A DNA stretch of 64,000 bases. Origin: Pseudoalteromonas luteoviolacea. Lineage in GTDB: Bacteria; Pseudomonadota; Gammaproteobacteria; Enterobacterales; Alteromonadaceae. The first letter of the stretch is position 1. Each line of letters opens with the position of its first letter. The translations under genes and the position numbers were made by a program. Below the pieces are notes generated by a model that did no database searches, was not told where the DNA came from, and worked only from the letters and a program-made list of their open reading frames with translations. The DNA lies in the NCBI RefSeq assembly GCF_000814765.1, contig NZ_JWIC01000007.1, positions 784,500-848,499 of the forward strand, given 5' to 3'. Of the stretch, positions 51,269 to 60,891 are shown piece by piece.

Positions 51269-53461
51269 ATGAAAAAATATATGCTGAACTCACTTACAGC
51301 AGCTGTGATTTGTGCATTAAGTGGTTATGCTCAAGCGCATGCTCACCACACACAAACCTCTACTGAAAACGTAACTATTGATCCGGTTCAAGTTGAAAAG
51401 TTAAAGAAAGATGCTGATTTACATAAAAATTTAACAGCTGATTTTAGTGCGCCTTTAGTCGTTCAAAATGGCGATACGACGTCACAAACACGTGAGTGGC
51501 ATGGCGAGGTCACAACTCGTAAAGTATTGACCATTTTAATGGAATTTGCAGATGTTCCACACAACTCTTTAAAACCAGAAGATGCGCCAAATAAGCATTA
51601 TTATGATGATTATACACCTGAACATTATGAAGAGATGATTTTCTCTAAAAATGGTTATGTAGGTCCTCGTGGTGACAGATTGCCAAGTATGCGTGAATAC
51701 TTTCTTGACCAAAGTGGTGGCTCTTTCGATGTAGAAGGTGGTGTTTTTGGTTGGTATAAAACTGAATTTGCACATCCTTATTATAAAGCTGATACGCATG
51801 CACTTATTAAAGAAGCTGTATATAACGTATTAGCAGATGAAAACTTTAATTTAAGTGATTATGACTTAGATAATGATGGTCAAATTGATCATTTAAGTAT
51901 TGTTCACTCTACACTAGGTGAAGAGTCAGAACCTCGTGCACTTCGCTCAGATCCAAACAGCCCATTCAATAATTATATTTGGTCACACAGACACGTTGTA
52001 AATGCAGATGTGGTCAATGAAACCGTTGGTAAAACAGCGCGTATTGGCAGCTATGTTATTCAGCCTATTGACGCAACTATTGGTCTATTAGCGCACGAAT
52101 TAGGCCATGATTTAGGTTTACCTGATGAGTATGATATTGCTTATTCTGAAGATAAACATGGTGGTGTGGGTGCAAAAGTGTCTTCATACTCTTCAATGGC
52201 ATCTGGTAGCTGGGGTGGTGCGATTGGTGGTACTAAACCAACAGGTTATAGCCCATACGCAAAGCTATTTTTACAAAATAAGTTTGGCGGTAACTGGATC
52301 CAATCACAAGAGATCAATGCTGCAGAGTTAACAGGCCAAGGCGTCACTGTAAAGTTTTCTCAAGCAGGTGTTAAGGGCTTGAATAATGACTTAGTTAAAG
52401 TGAATTTACCTGAGCAAACAAAAAGAATTTATGAGCCACTTAATGCTAACGCATTTGATTTAACTAGTTATAGCTCGATTTCATTCCCACAGCCATTGAA
52501 AGACACTGAAGCTGCGACGTTAAGTTTTGACCTTAACTCAACAACTTCTCTAAATGGCGCATATGGCTTAAGAGTCATGGTGAGTGTACCGAGTGCGGGC
52601 ATTTATGGCTCATTAGCCCCTTCGAATGCCGCTGAATTGGAAATGGCATCGGATGGCAGAAAAGTACGTGGTACCAGTGCAAAATGGACGACAGTTAACT
52701 ATGATATTTCTCCTTTAGCGCAGTTCGACGATGTGACTTTCACAATTGAAAACTATGCAATTGGTGGTGACGCAACATACGTAGCTGTAGACAATATCTC
52801 TATTGCTGATAATGGTACTGTGGTCAACAAGATCACGTCTAATAACCCTGAAAAAGTGACTTTTGCACACAGTGCATCATTATCTGATGGTACTATCCAA
52901 TACACGCCATACTACCTATTAGAGTGGCGTCAGCATGTCGGCTTCGATGCAAGCTTAAAAGATGCTGGTATGGAAGAAGGTCTACTAGTATGGTTTGTTG
53001 ACCCATCTTATATCATTGAATTCTTTGACGTACCAAGTGTAGATAATCTATCTGCTGCACACCCAGGTCATGGTTTCCTTGGCATTGTAGATGCGGACAG
53101 AAACCCAATTTTAGAATATGTGACTGAATACAGCGCGACAGGTCAGTGGGTAACGGATAGAAGTGTTACACCTCTAAACAGCCGCAGACAGATCAAAGAT
53201 GCACCATTTAACACGTTACCGCAGTTAGGTGATGAAGGTAAAACAACTCGCACTGATCTTGCAAACGGTGGTTACCTAGAAACAGTATGGAGAGACCAGT
53301 TCACCAATGCGAACCCACGTTTTGCTGATTGGGATGACTATACAAACTACATTCGCCCAGCGACAGGCACTAAACTACCTAAGCTTGGTTTAATGTTTGA
53401 AGTTGTTGGTCAATCGGAAGATGGCGCAACAGCGGATATCAAGATTTCTAAAATGTGGTAA
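51269..53461 (+). CDS. M6 family secreted metalloprotease (immune inhibitor A-like)
   Basis: 730 residues from ATG 51269; earlier in-frame starts lack a leader. Signal peptide MKKYMLNSLTAAVICALSGYAQAHA. The catalytic domain has LTILMEFADVPHN, then the zinc motif HELGHDLGLPDEYD near 275 (HExxHxxGxxD), and SSMASGSWGG with the Met-turn. The C-terminal half includes a jelly-roll-like region and YLLEWRQHVGFDASL with GLLVWFVDPSY, as in InhA-type enzymes. It is probably secreted by the type II system and degrades host or environmental proteins. Codon use is more A/T-ending than in its neighbours. Confidence 0.93.
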   Translation: MKKYMLNSLTAAVICALSGYAQAHAHHTQTSTENVTIDPVQVEKLKKDADLHKNLTADFSAPLVVQNGDTTSQTREWHGEVTTRKVLTILMEFADVPHNSLKPEDAPNKHYYDDYTPEHYEEMIFSKNGYVGPRGDRLPSMREYFLDQSGGSFDVEGGVFGWYKTEFAHPYYKADTHALIKEAVYNVLADENFNLSDYDLDNDGQIDHLSIVHSTLGEESEPRALRSDPNSPFNNYIWSHRHVVNADVVNETVGKTARIGSYVIQPIDATIGLLAHELGHDLGLPDEYDIAYSEDKHGGVGAKVSSYSSMASGSWGGAIGGTKPTGYSPYAKLFLQNKFGGNWIQSQEINAAELTGQGVTVKFSQAGVKGLNNDLVKVNLPEQTKRIYEPLNANAFDLTSYSSISFPQPLKDTEAATLSFDLNSTTSLNGAYGLRVMVSVPSAGIYGSLAPSNAAELEMASDGRKVRGTSAKWTTVNYDISPLAQFDDVTFTIENYAIGGDATYVAVDNISIADNGTVVNKITSNNPEKVTFAHSASLSDGTIQYTPYYLLEWRQHVGFDASLKDAGMEEGLLVWFVDPSYIIEFFDVPSVDNLSAAHPGHGFLGIVDADRNPILEYVTEYSATGQWVTDRSVTPLNSRRQIKDAPFNTLPQLGDEGKTTRTDLANGGYLETVWRDQFTNANPRFADWDDYTNYIRPATGTKLPKLGLMFEVVGQSEDGATADIKISKMW

Positions 53462-53484
53462 GCATTTATAATTAATCGTATTCA

Positions 53485-53509
53485 AGCCCAGCAATTGCTG
53501 GGCTTTTTT
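53485..53509 (+). terminator. Intrinsic terminator after the M6 protease gene
   Basis: AGCCCAGCAA / TTGCTGGGCT form a perfect 20-base palindromic hairpin (53485-53504) followed by a T run. Confidence 0.85.
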
Positions 53510-53639
53510 GTGTCACAGCATAATATACTTGTTTAAGTGCCCAGCATTATTTTCCAGAATATAGCCAAAAACCTTCTATGCTTATCTAGAGTATTCATTT
53601 AGTTGCGATACCACTAACGTGGTGTGAAATGGAGGGGGA

Positions 53640-56246
53640 ATGTCTTATTGTAAGTCGGCAAGGCTTATTGGCTGGTTGTTCACAGGGTCGTTGTTGTATT
53701 TACCAGCTATAGGTCTCGGCGCGCAAGACATCGAAAAAATATCGGTGACTGGGACAAGGTTAAAACGTTCAATTCAATCTGATAGCCCTATCCCTATTGC
53801 AAGTATTGACGCAAAAGCACTCTCGACAATTGGTGCGAATGATGTCAGAGATCTTATTGAAACCTTACCATTTAATGCCGGCGCGCAGAATAATTCTGAT
53901 AATTTAACGCAAAACTTTACCGTCGGGACCTCAAATATCAACTTAAGAGGGCTTGGTGTCTCATCGACCTTGGTGCTATTGAATGGACGACGGCAAGTAG
54001 TGTCTGCGGTTGTGACCGATCAAGGGGCCAGTTTTGTTGATACGGCATCACTTATTCCGACCTTGGCAATTCAACGCGTTGAGATCCTCAAAGACGGAGC
54101 ATCGGCGATTTATGGCTCAGATGCGGTTGCGGGGGTTGTGAACTTCATTAGTCGAGATGATTTAAACGGCAGTGAAATGCAGTATGAATATCGCAAACGG
54201 ATGAGTGATGGCAGCCAAGATGAGACAAAAGTGGATTTTGTATTTGGCAGTGACACGGGTAATTCAGGGCATGTTTTGGTTGCTGCGAGTTATTTAGAGC
54301 GTAGCAGTTTGGTGCTCTCAGAGGTCGATTGGGTGCAACCTGCGTTTAGTAGCTTTGGCAACCCTGGGAGCTTTGTGGTCCCGTCGCTTGCCAGTGATGA
54401 CAACCCTGATGGCCTCACCGTTGCGGATCCCAATTGTGTGCAAAATGGTGGGAGTGTGTCGCAGGGTAGCAATGGTAATTCGTTTTGTTTGTTTGATTTT
54501 GCCCCCCAAATTACAGCGGTGCCTAATGAAGACAGGCTACAGTTATACATACATACACAATGGGTATGGAATGATGATACAAAACTGTGGTTTGAAGCTG
54601 GGTTTGCAGATAACGACGTATCAAGAGAAGTCTCCCCGAGTTTTCCGGTATTAAATGCCCCCAGCGTGTTAGCAAGCCATTCGAATAATATCTATAACGA
54701 AGACATTTTCTTCCGAGGACGACCGTTTGGTGTGGGCAAGCCCACGGAAATCAACTTTTATTCGCATCAAACTACCCGTGTTGCATTTGGGATTGACGGG
54801 GCCATAGATACAGATAAATTTTGGCAAGTATCCTACGTGAATGCCAAAAATGAAGCGTTTTTAAATCCTAAAGACGTGATAGCGGATAACTTCCAGTCTG
54901 CATTGCTTGGGTTTGGCGGCATTCACTGTCGGCAAGGCCTTGGTGCTGTAGCAGGCGCTGGGGAGTGCTTGTATTTTAACCCATTTGATCCGCAAGCAAG
55001 TGCCAATGAGCAACTCCGTGACTATATCATTGGCGATTATATCGGCAATGTAGAGTCTGAGATGCAAGTTGTCGAGGGGATCATTGCATTTGATGAATTG
55101 TTTGAAATGGACGCAGGTTTTGCGGCAATGGCGTTTGGCATGCAATATCGAAAAGAGTCTATTCGTTCTGTGTATGATGCCTTGACCCAACAAGACAGAT
55201 TCGCATTTTTAATTGGTAATCAAAATGTTGAAGGCGATCGCGATGTCAAAGCGGTATTTACAGAATTGAGATTACCTATTTTTGAACAGCTAGAACTTGG
55301 CCTTGCACTGCGCTATGAAGATTATGGCGACTTAGGTGGGGACACCACTGATCCCAAGGTGTCGATGCTTTGGCATGCTGCTTCAAACCTATCTGTGAGA
55401 GGGTCATATAGTACGTCATTCCGCGCTCCTTCTGTGCATCAGTTAAAAGGAGTACAAACGAATTTTGCCAATATTACAGACCCTAGAGATGGCTCAACGA
55501 CATTTGGTGGGAATAGAACCGTTGGAGACCCTGACTTAGTGCCAGAAACTTCTACGGCACTGAATATCGGGGGGACTTTGAACGTAAACCAGTTTGACAT
55601 GGATATAGATTATTGGCGTTTTTCGTTTAAAGAGGTGCTGACGCGGGAAAGCCATCAGGCCGTTGTAAATGCCTTTGCAGACGATCCTGAGCGGGTAATT
55701 CGCACATCAGCTGGGACAATTTCAATTGTTAATACCCGCTTCATAAATGCGGAAGCCATTGATACATCAGGGATAGACTTTAATGCTATGTATCAGTGGG
55801 ATACACGTTTTGGTCGACTCACGCCCCAGCTTTGGGGGTCTTATATCTTGGAGTATGATTTGACCGATAACGCCGGTGTGGTTAGCGATGGACTTGGTAA
55901 ACTTAATCGCAATACGGTTGGTAATCCGACTCCCAGACTTAAAGGCAGTTTTGGCATAAATTGGCTGTTTGAAGCGCACAGTGCCAACGTGTTTTTCCGC
56001 CATGTCGCCAGTTATGAAAATGATGTCACCTTAGAGAAAATAAGCTCGTTTAATACCCTCGATGTTCAATATGAAGTCGACATGGGTGAGTTAATAAAAG
56101 CCGGTGTAAATACAAATATCACAGTGGGGGTTGTAAACGTAACGGATAAAGCCCCGCCTTTTGTGGATATTGCGGGCAGTTACGATCCCAGAACTGGCGA
56201 CCCGAGAGGGCGCAGAGCGTATATCAAATTAAAGGTTGAGTTTTAA
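53640..56246 (+). CDS. TonB-dependent outer-membrane receptor
   Basis: 868 residues. A signal peptide (ending near GLGAQ) is followed by a TonB-box-like EKISVTGTRLKRS. The plug domain (about 45-165) has NINLRGLGVSSTLVLLNGRR and VEILKDGASAIYGSDAVAGVVNF, and a 22-strand barrel ends in the aromatic C-terminus KLKVEF. The subfamily with VTGTRxxR is the RpfF/BtuB-like type common in marine gammaproteobacteria, often for peptides or carbohydrates. A solute-binding protein gene follows only a few bases later, suggesting a shared substrate. Confidence 0.93.
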   Translation: MSYCKSARLIGWLFTGSLLYLPAIGLGAQDIEKISVTGTRLKRSIQSDSPIPIASIDAKALSTIGANDVRDLIETLPFNAGAQNNSDNLTQNFTVGTSNINLRGLGVSSTLVLLNGRRQVVSAVVTDQGASFVDTASLIPTLAIQRVEILKDGASAIYGSDAVAGVVNFISRDDLNGSEMQYEYRKRMSDGSQDETKVDFVFGSDTGNSGHVLVAASYLERSSLVLSEVDWVQPAFSSFGNPGSFVVPSLASDDNPDGLTVADPNCVQNGGSVSQGSNGNSFCLFDFAPQITAVPNEDRLQLYIHTQWVWNDDTKLWFEAGFADNDVSREVSPSFPVLNAPSVLASHSNNIYNEDIFFRGRPFGVGKPTEINFYSHQTTRVAFGIDGAIDTDKFWQVSYVNAKNEAFLNPKDVIADNFQSALLGFGGIHCRQGLGAVAGAGECLYFNPFDPQASANEQLRDYIIGDYIGNVESEMQVVEGIIAFDELFEMDAGFAAMAFGMQYRKESIRSVYDALTQQDRFAFLIGNQNVEGDRDVKAVFTELRLPIFEQLELGLALRYEDYGDLGGDTTDPKVSMLWHAASNLSVRGSYSTSFRAPSVHQLKGVQTNFANITDPRDGSTTFGGNRTVGDPDLVPETSTALNIGGTLNVNQFDMDIDYWRFSFKEVLTRESHQAVVNAFADDPERVIRTSAGTISIVNTRFINAEAIDTSGIDFNAMYQWDTRFGRLTPQLWGSYILEYDLTDNAGVVSDGLGKLNRNTVGNPTPRLKGSFGINWLFEAHSANVFFRHVASYENDVTLEKISSFNTLDVQYEVDMGELIKAGVNTNITVGVVNVTDKAPPFVDIAGSYDPRTGDPRGRRAYIKLKVEF

Positions 56247-56252
56247 GCTGTG

Positions 56253-57074
56253 ATGATGAGTTGGCGTGTAATGGCTGGGCACTTTTTCAAAGTAAAATAT
56301 CAATGTGGCAACTTGTCAGTCTGTCTTGCTGCGAGCTTATTACTGCTGTTCAGCCATCAAGCACTTGCAGCACGCGTATTACAGTTTGTGACGTTAGAAT
56401 ATCCTCCTTACCAATATTTAGAAGGCAATCAGCCAAAAGGCGTTGGCATTGCCATGGTCAATGAGATATTCGAGCGTATGGATAAGCCCATTGCAGTTAG
56501 ATTTATGCCATGGGGTAGGGCAATTAGAGAGATCCAATCGGGCCATGCTGATGGCATTTTCACAATTTACAGCTCTAAAGCACGAAAAAAAACCATGCTG
56601 TTCTCTGAGCAAGTCTTGATCAATCAATCGGTGTCTATTTTTAGTAAACGAGATAGTAAGTTAAACCTGACTGGCACAATTGATGAGTTGAGTGAGTTAA
56701 GTGTAGGCTTGGTCAGAAATGTCAGTTATGGCTTTGAAATTGACCAAGCAATCAAACAAGGACAGATCCATAAAATCGTGGAAGCAAACTCAGGGATGCA
56801 AAGCTTTAAACTTTTACTGGCTGGCCGTGTTGATATTGTGATCAGCAATCAGTTGGGTGGGGCGGATATATTACGCCGACTTGATATTCAAAATGAAATT
56901 AAACGTCATACAGAATACGCATACGCCATACCAAGTTATTTCGCATTTCCAAAAACCAGACGAGGAGAAAAGCTGAAAAAACGCTTTGATGACACCTTGT
57001 TGAAAATGAAAGCAGATGGCACTTATCAAGCTGTATTGCAACAGGCATTGGATTGCACAGGGAATGACTGCTGA
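56253..57074 (+). CDS. Periplasmic solute-binding protein, SBP_bac_3 type
   Basis: 273 residues from ATG 56253; GTG 56250 and ATG 56256 are alternatives. A signal peptide (ending near LAARV) follows a longer basic N-region. Family features: FVTLEYPPYQYLEGNQPKGV, MPWGRAIREIQSG, DGIFTIYSSKARK, VGLVRNVSYGFEID and LLAGRVDIVISNQLG. The gene is nearly contiguous with the TonB receptor gene, so uptake across the outer membrane and periplasmic binding may be linked. No permease genes are present. Paralogue of 6483-7220. Confidence 0.85.
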   Translation: MMSWRVMAGHFFKVKYQCGNLSVCLAASLLLLFSHQALAARVLQFVTLEYPPYQYLEGNQPKGVGIAMVNEIFERMDKPIAVRFMPWGRAIREIQSGHADGIFTIYSSKARKKTMLFSEQVLINQSVSIFSKRDSKLNLTGTIDELSELSVGLVRNVSYGFEIDQAIKQGQIHKIVEANSGMQSFKLLLAGRVDIVISNQLGGADILRRLDIQNEIKRHTEYAYAIPSYFAFPKTRRGEKLKKRFDDTLLKMKADGTYQAVLQQALDCTGNDC

Positions 57075-57532
57075 TGCAGAGAGTCATTCTTGTATTTGAT
57101 TTATGGTTTTGCGGAGTGGGTTTATGAAATCATTTAAGTGTCTGTTATGAGGGAGGAATAGATGATGGCCCTAACTCACATTTAGATAATTTCTAGTTAG
57201 GGCGAATGTGTGCTTTGTGCCAATCTACTGTGACGTATCATGTCAAAAGCAGAGTGTAGCTATTAATCGGAGCTAGCGAAACAAATAGGACAGACACTTT
57301 TCTTCGCGATAAGTCTGTACCTGTCCAATACTCTTCTTACAAAGAATTTATGACTTCCCATTTGGTTTTATAAATACAACTGTTCAGGAAAAAGAAAATG
57401 TGCTCGCTGCTCGTTTTCCTGAACATGGGAGCAATAAGTTTGTGCCTGTCCTATGTGTTTTGAACTGCGTTCGTTGCTGTCAGCAAAGATTGATGCATTA
57501 TTGTTTCCATTTAAAACCTGAGTTTGAAGTAA
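57075..57532 (+). other. Intergenic region rich in repeats
   Basis: No gene. An inverted element is at 57282-57330 (AAATAGGACAGACAC ... GTCTGTACCTGTCC) and a single copy of TTTGTGCCTGTCCTATGTG at 57439-57457. Between them an 11-bp inverted repeat GTTCAGGAAAA / TTTTCCTGAAC (57382-57392 with 57414-57424) encloses 21 bases. The first and second belong to the dispersed repeat family described below. Confidence 0.7.
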
Positions 57533-57634
57533 ACATAACACCTTAATAAAGGGCGGAAAATATTAGACTAAAATGAGCGACGAAGGAGCGCAAGCCTACT
57601 GTTTTAAGTCCAATGTTTGATTAACTTGCTATGT
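57533..57634 (-). repeat. attC-like imperfect palindrome after the SH3-like lipoprotein gene
   Basis: The ends pair as ACATAACACCTTAATAAA (57533-57550) with the complement of 57614-57634, and inner blocks GACTAAAATG / GTTTTAAGTC pair with one bulged base. The region starts 2 bases after the stop codon of the minus-strand gene, where an integron attC should lie. In that orientation it ends GTTATGT, close to the GTTRRRY core. It shares the inner motif GCGAC.AAGGAGCGCAA with the site at 58043-58130. Confidence 0.5.
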
Positions 57635-57636
57635 AC

Positions 57637-57939
57637 CTAATTTGATTGGGTAAAAGTTAAATAAGTGCATAGCACCCAACCTTTGATTTTATTCGGTAGC
57701 TCAACCCGACACGCCCAATAGTCTTTGCCATAAGTATCGTAAATGACAGTAACCGTAGAGTCTTTATATAATTTAGCTATTGGTTTAGGGGCTGGGCGAT
57801 TAATTGCATCGTGATACGCGGCCTTCGACTCTGTATCAAAAACAGATATGTCTTCTTTCACAACAGCGACTCTTTCAGCAGCACAACCTGTAGTAAATAT
57901 TATCAAAGCTGAAACAAGGATTCTAAATATGACTATCAT
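57637..57939 (-). CDS. Small SH3-like lipoprotein
   Basis: 100 residues from ATG 57939. A longer frame to 58017 begins inside the dispersed repeat and is not believed. The leader ends IIFTTGC, a lipoprotein-type Cys. The mature part, LYKDSTVTVIYDTYGKDYWACRV and IKGWVLCTYL, has the layout of a bacterial SH3-like domain (the GWV motif). Function unknown. It is bounded on its 3' side by an attC-like palindrome and on its 5' side by a repeat element, as expected of a mobile gene cassette. Confidence 0.7.
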   Translation of the reverse strand: MIVIFRILVSALIIFTTGCAAERVAVVKEDISVFDTESKAAYHDAINRPAPKPIAKLYKDSTVTVIYDTYGKDYWACRVELPNKIKGWVLCTYLTFTQSN

Positions 57940-57989
57940 AGGTACAAAAAGCAAATAGAAAAACAAAAGAAAGAAACAAAGAACGAAAA

Positions 57990-58041
57990 CAAATAGGACA
58001 GACACTTTTCTTCGCAATAAGTCTGTACCTGTCCTATTTGG
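57990..58041. repeat. Inverted pair of the dispersed GTGCCTGTCC-type repeat
   Basis: CAAATAGGACAGACAC (57990-58005) and its near-complement GTCTGTACCTGTCCTATTTG (58021-58040) form an inverted pair with a short spacer. The same core occurs at 57282, 57439, 59017, 60261, 60317, 61083, 61461 and 61697. Confidence 0.8.
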
Positions 58042-58042
58042 C

Positions 58043-58130
58043 TTTATAATTAGCGACTAAGGAGCGCAAACTAAGCTTTTTGCGCTCTTTCTCTACAGTG
58101 TTGTTAGTAGCCTAAAGGCCAATTATCAAT
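58043..58130 (-). repeat. Second attC-like imperfect palindrome
   Basis: Nested pairing: ATAATT with AATTAT at the ends, GCGACTAA with TTAGTAGC (one mismatch), and GAGCGCAAA with TTTGCGCTC at the centre. It lies about 15 bases after the stop of the minus-strand lipoprotein gene at 58145. Shares GCGAC.AAGGAGCGCAA with the palindrome at 57533. The central hairpin alone could be a simple terminator, the main alternative. Confidence 0.4.
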
Positions 58131-58144
58131 AACTATTTGGGTCT

Positions 58145-58717
58145 TTAATTACAAGGCTTAGTCGTAAATACGTAGTTATCATTTTCTTTTTTAACAAACG
58201 TTCCGTTATCATTGACGATATCATAAAGCTTAATTGTGCATTGTTCTCTGCCATTAATAGTATCTACATAATACTCAGCTTCGTAATTGGCTCCTGCTAG
58301 AGGAGTAAATCCTATTTTTTTTACGCAGTATGCATAACCGTCAATACGCGTATTTGTTCCGTCAACCCAAACTCCAGCGAAATAAAAGGAAATGGGTACA
58401 CCCGCTTCAACTTTTAATTCTGTTTGCTGCTTTTCGTGAACCTCAGAGCGGTATAACGGTATGCCAATTTTTCGACCTGCTTGTCGATCAGCCAAGAGGT
58501 TTGCTTTTGCACCAAGAACTGCTATTTCTCCTCCTTTAATGAAATTGTGATTAATACACCCTTCGGTATTATCGATCCAGACAGCAGTGTTTGCGCTTTC
58601 GGTCGAAATAACTCTGAGTGATGCAGTCGCTTTGCCAGGTTCCACTACATAACCAGTTGTTGTGCATGCAGAAAGTAACGTGATAAAAGATGTTGCTGTT
58701 AATATTTTAAGTTTCAT
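58145..58717 (-). CDS. Putative lipoprotein, unknown
   Basis: 190 residues. The leader MKLKILTATSFITLLSAC has a clear lipobox (LSAC, Cys-18), so it is probably an envelope lipoprotein. The mature part is beta-rich (ATASLRVISTESANTAVWID, later GVPISFYFAGVWVDG) with four further cysteines. I do not recognise the family. It is an orphan gene on the same strand as the other small genes of this region. Confidence 0.7.
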   Translation of the reverse strand: MKLKILTATSFITLLSACTTTGYVVEPGKATASLRVISTESANTAVWIDNTEGCINHNFIKGGEIAVLGAKANLLADRQAGRKIGIPLYRSEVHEKQQTELKVEAGVPISFYFAGVWVDGTNTRIDGYAYCVKKIGFTPLAGANYEAEYYVDTINGREQCTIKLYDIVNDNGTFVKKENDNYVFTTKPCN

Positions 58718-59016
58718 TTTTTCTATTCTTTTATATGTAAATTTTAAAACGTTTGTTCACTATAGTTTTTTGTTAAACGGTACATTTAAATGTACACGAG
58801 AATATTTTATTACCAGTGGCATTTGTAATAGCTACTGCTTGTCATCGTTATAATTATTATTTACCACAATGCTTCCATTTTTGAAAACTAGGGAAATACG
58901 TTGTGCATTTATAATATCATTGTTTAGAGGGGCATTTAAGAAAATAACACTGACCATTTAAATTTCACGGTGGATTCCCAAATGTCATTTAACGCCGATG
59001 ACACGCTAAAGTAAAG

Positions 59017-60282
59017 TTAGGACAGACACTTTTCTTTTTAAAGCTAAATCGAATTGAAGAAATGTATTTCCAGCCTAAGATTTTCTGAGCAACGTGATTA
59101 AAATTAGCCTTATGGTTGAAATAAATATAACTCAGGAATATTTTCATTTTATTGAACAAGAAGAGTCTAGTGTGAAAAGCAAAGCTAAAACTACTTTTTA
59201 CTAACCAACTCCCTTATACCAATTCACATCATTTTTAGCGGCATGTGTTCTTAACACAGTTTGCGAACCTGCGAAGTTACCGTAGTGTCTTCCAAAATTT
59301 TGTATCCTATCCAACCATGTCACTTCTTTAATTTTCAGTGACACTAGAATATTGGGCATGCTTTTTGGTATGTATCCTCTCTTATTGGAGTGAACATGCC
59401 GGCCCGTCCAGTCAACTAGCTCAAGGTAGTCAATTAATGAGAAAGGTATTGTGTTTGCATGCTCCCTCGCACCAAACGGTTTTAGTGATTTAGGTTGTTT
59501 TACTTGGCTCTTGGCTTCATTTAGATTTGATTTCTTTGCGTTTGATTTGGTGTTTTTAAAGTGTTGGATGCGCTCTTGAATCGAGGTGAAATCACTATCC
59601 TCCAGATTATTTGCCTTGTTGGCTCGAATTGGGTTTAAGTCCACGTAAGCCATACAACTGAGCAGCGCTGTTTCGTCAAGTAAGGCTTGAGATTTATATC
59701 GCCCTTCCCAGTATTTACCCGTGCAGTTATCTTCCTTGTTTGCTTCTTTTGCTATGTATTCATTGAGGTTTTTCATAAACCAGCTGATGTCGTATAACCG
59801 AGCTCGCCACTTTTCAATCAGTTCCGATACAAGCAGTTGCTCTGCCTCACTCAGAGTGTTACCGTTTCGCTGCTTATCTATTATAGGACTCCCCTTGTAC
59901 AACTTATACCATCTAGATATTACCTCATTATCTGACCAACTAAGTGCTTGTTGCCTATTCACTTTGACTACCAAATGATAGTGATTACTCATGACGGCAT
60001 ATGCTGCTATATCAATGGCAAATATACGACTTAGCAGTTTTACTCTCTCGATTAACCATGTCCGTCTATGGTCAAAGTTTTTGCCTGTGTACTTATCGTC
60101 TCCGCACAAAAAAGCACGGCGTACACACCGTGCTATCAAGTGGTAATAAGACGTCGACGACAAATCTATCAGTGCTTTCCTTGCTCTTGTCATATCTATT
60201 TAACTCAACTTTTAACTGGATATTTAAACAGTAGTCAAGCAACGTAATTTATGCAAAGAATTTGTGTCTGTCCCATTTGGTT
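59017..60282 (-). mobile_element. REP-associated transposase unit bounded by the dispersed repeat
   Basis: The transposase gene 59201-60193 is flanked on the left by TTAGGACAGACACTTTTCTT (from 59017) and on the right by TTTGTGTCTGTCCCATTTGG (60261-60280), the same core in inverted orientation. Further half copies follow at 60317-60340. The boundaries are inferred from the repeat only; no target duplication was established. Confidence 0.6.
59201..60193 (-). CDS. Y1 (HUH) transposase, REP-associated tyrosine transposase type
   Basis: 330 residues. The HUH motif appears as MSNHYHLVVKV near residue 68, after RRTWLIERVKLLSRIFAIDIAAYAV. The N-terminal LSSTSYYHLIARCVRRAFL is typical of the IS200-like/RAYT family. 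GKYWEGRYKSQALLDETALLSCMAYVDLNPIRA is a hallmark block of these proteins. The C-terminal third is a charged extension. Such single-copy enzymes are linked to spread of short palindromic repeats, and here the gene sits inside a cluster of them. The catalytic Tyr was not pinned down. Confidence 0.88.
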   Translation of the reverse strand: MTRARKALIDLSSTSYYHLIARCVRRAFLCGDDKYTGKNFDHRRTWLIERVKLLSRIFAIDIAAYAVMSNHYHLVVKVNRQQALSWSDNEVISRWYKLYKGSPIIDKQRNGNTLSEAEQLLVSELIEKWRARLYDISWFMKNLNEYIAKEANKEDNCTGKYWEGRYKSQALLDETALLSCMAYVDLNPIRANKANNLEDSDFTSIQERIQHFKNTKSNAKKSNLNEAKSQVKQPKSLKPFGAREHANTIPFSLIDYLELVDWTGRHVHSNKRGYIPKSMPNILVSLKIKEVTWLDRIQNFGRHYGNFAGSQTVLRTHAAKNDVNWYKGVG

Positions 60283-60546
60283 GTCTTCCCATTTGGTTGT
60301 CTTTTAGTTTATTTAGTTTTGTGTCTGTCCTATTTAGTTTACTCCATTTGGTTCAATAAAATATATTGAAGGCAAGCCAAGAAATGGAACAGCAACTTCA
60401 TGATTTACATGGTATTAACTATATATCTGGCACTTTAACGGCCTAGTGGGAACCAAGATTAGAGCTATTCTTTGTGTAAAACTGCACGGTTTTGGTGAAA
60501 AAAAAGAACATTTAAATTAATGAGTCAATATAAAAAACTCGATAAA
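60283..60546 (+). other. Intergenic region with a repeat half-copy
   Basis: Contains TTTTGTGTCTGTCCTATTTA (60317-60336), one more copy of the dispersed repeat, and CCATTTGGTT fragments. The rest up to the small exported protein gene shows no gene. Confidence 0.6.
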
Positions 60547-60891
60547 TTAAAAATTCTTATTAACGCGAAGTTGGGTTATTTCACACCACCCATTGGCATC
60601 TCTTTTAGTCTCATCGACCCTTATTTTCACTTCCTTGTTTGACGCATATGCCATTAATGCGGCGCTAAATAGTGAGTCAGAATATTTACTTTCTGGTAAT
60701 GATGCGATGACTAAGTTTTTAGCCGTAAATTTAGGGCATGTATTGGCTTCAGAAAAGTTCTCTATATAGATTACAGCTTTGCCAGCAATATCATCCCCGA
60801 CAACAATATCTGCGATCTTTCCTGTCGCATAATGTACATTTGCAATAGCAGAAGAACTAAACAATACACTTAGCAATAAAATTTTCTTCAT
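60547..60891 (-). CDS. Small exported two-cysteine protein
   Basis: 114 residues. A signal peptide (MKKILLLSVLFSSSAIA) is followed by HYATGKIADIVVGDD, IYIENFSEANTCPKF, an Ala-rich helix SAALMAYASNKEVKIRV and a late Cys in NGWCEITQLRVN. The layout parallels the protein at 30415-30735, so both probably belong to one family of small periplasmic proteins with a disulfide. It stands alone among repeats and may have been a gene cassette. Confidence 0.65.
   Translation of the reverse strand: MKKILLLSVLFSSSAIANVHYATGKIADIVVGDDIAGKAVIYIENFSEANTCPKFTAKNLVIASLPESKYSDSLFSAALMAYASNKEVKIRVDETKRDANGWCEITQLRVNKNF

Noticed and set aside
57940..58017. N-terminal extension of the small SH3-like lipoprotein gene
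   Set aside because: The extra residues are encoded by the dispersed repeat and start with TTG; the lipoprotein leader starts naturally at ATG 57939.
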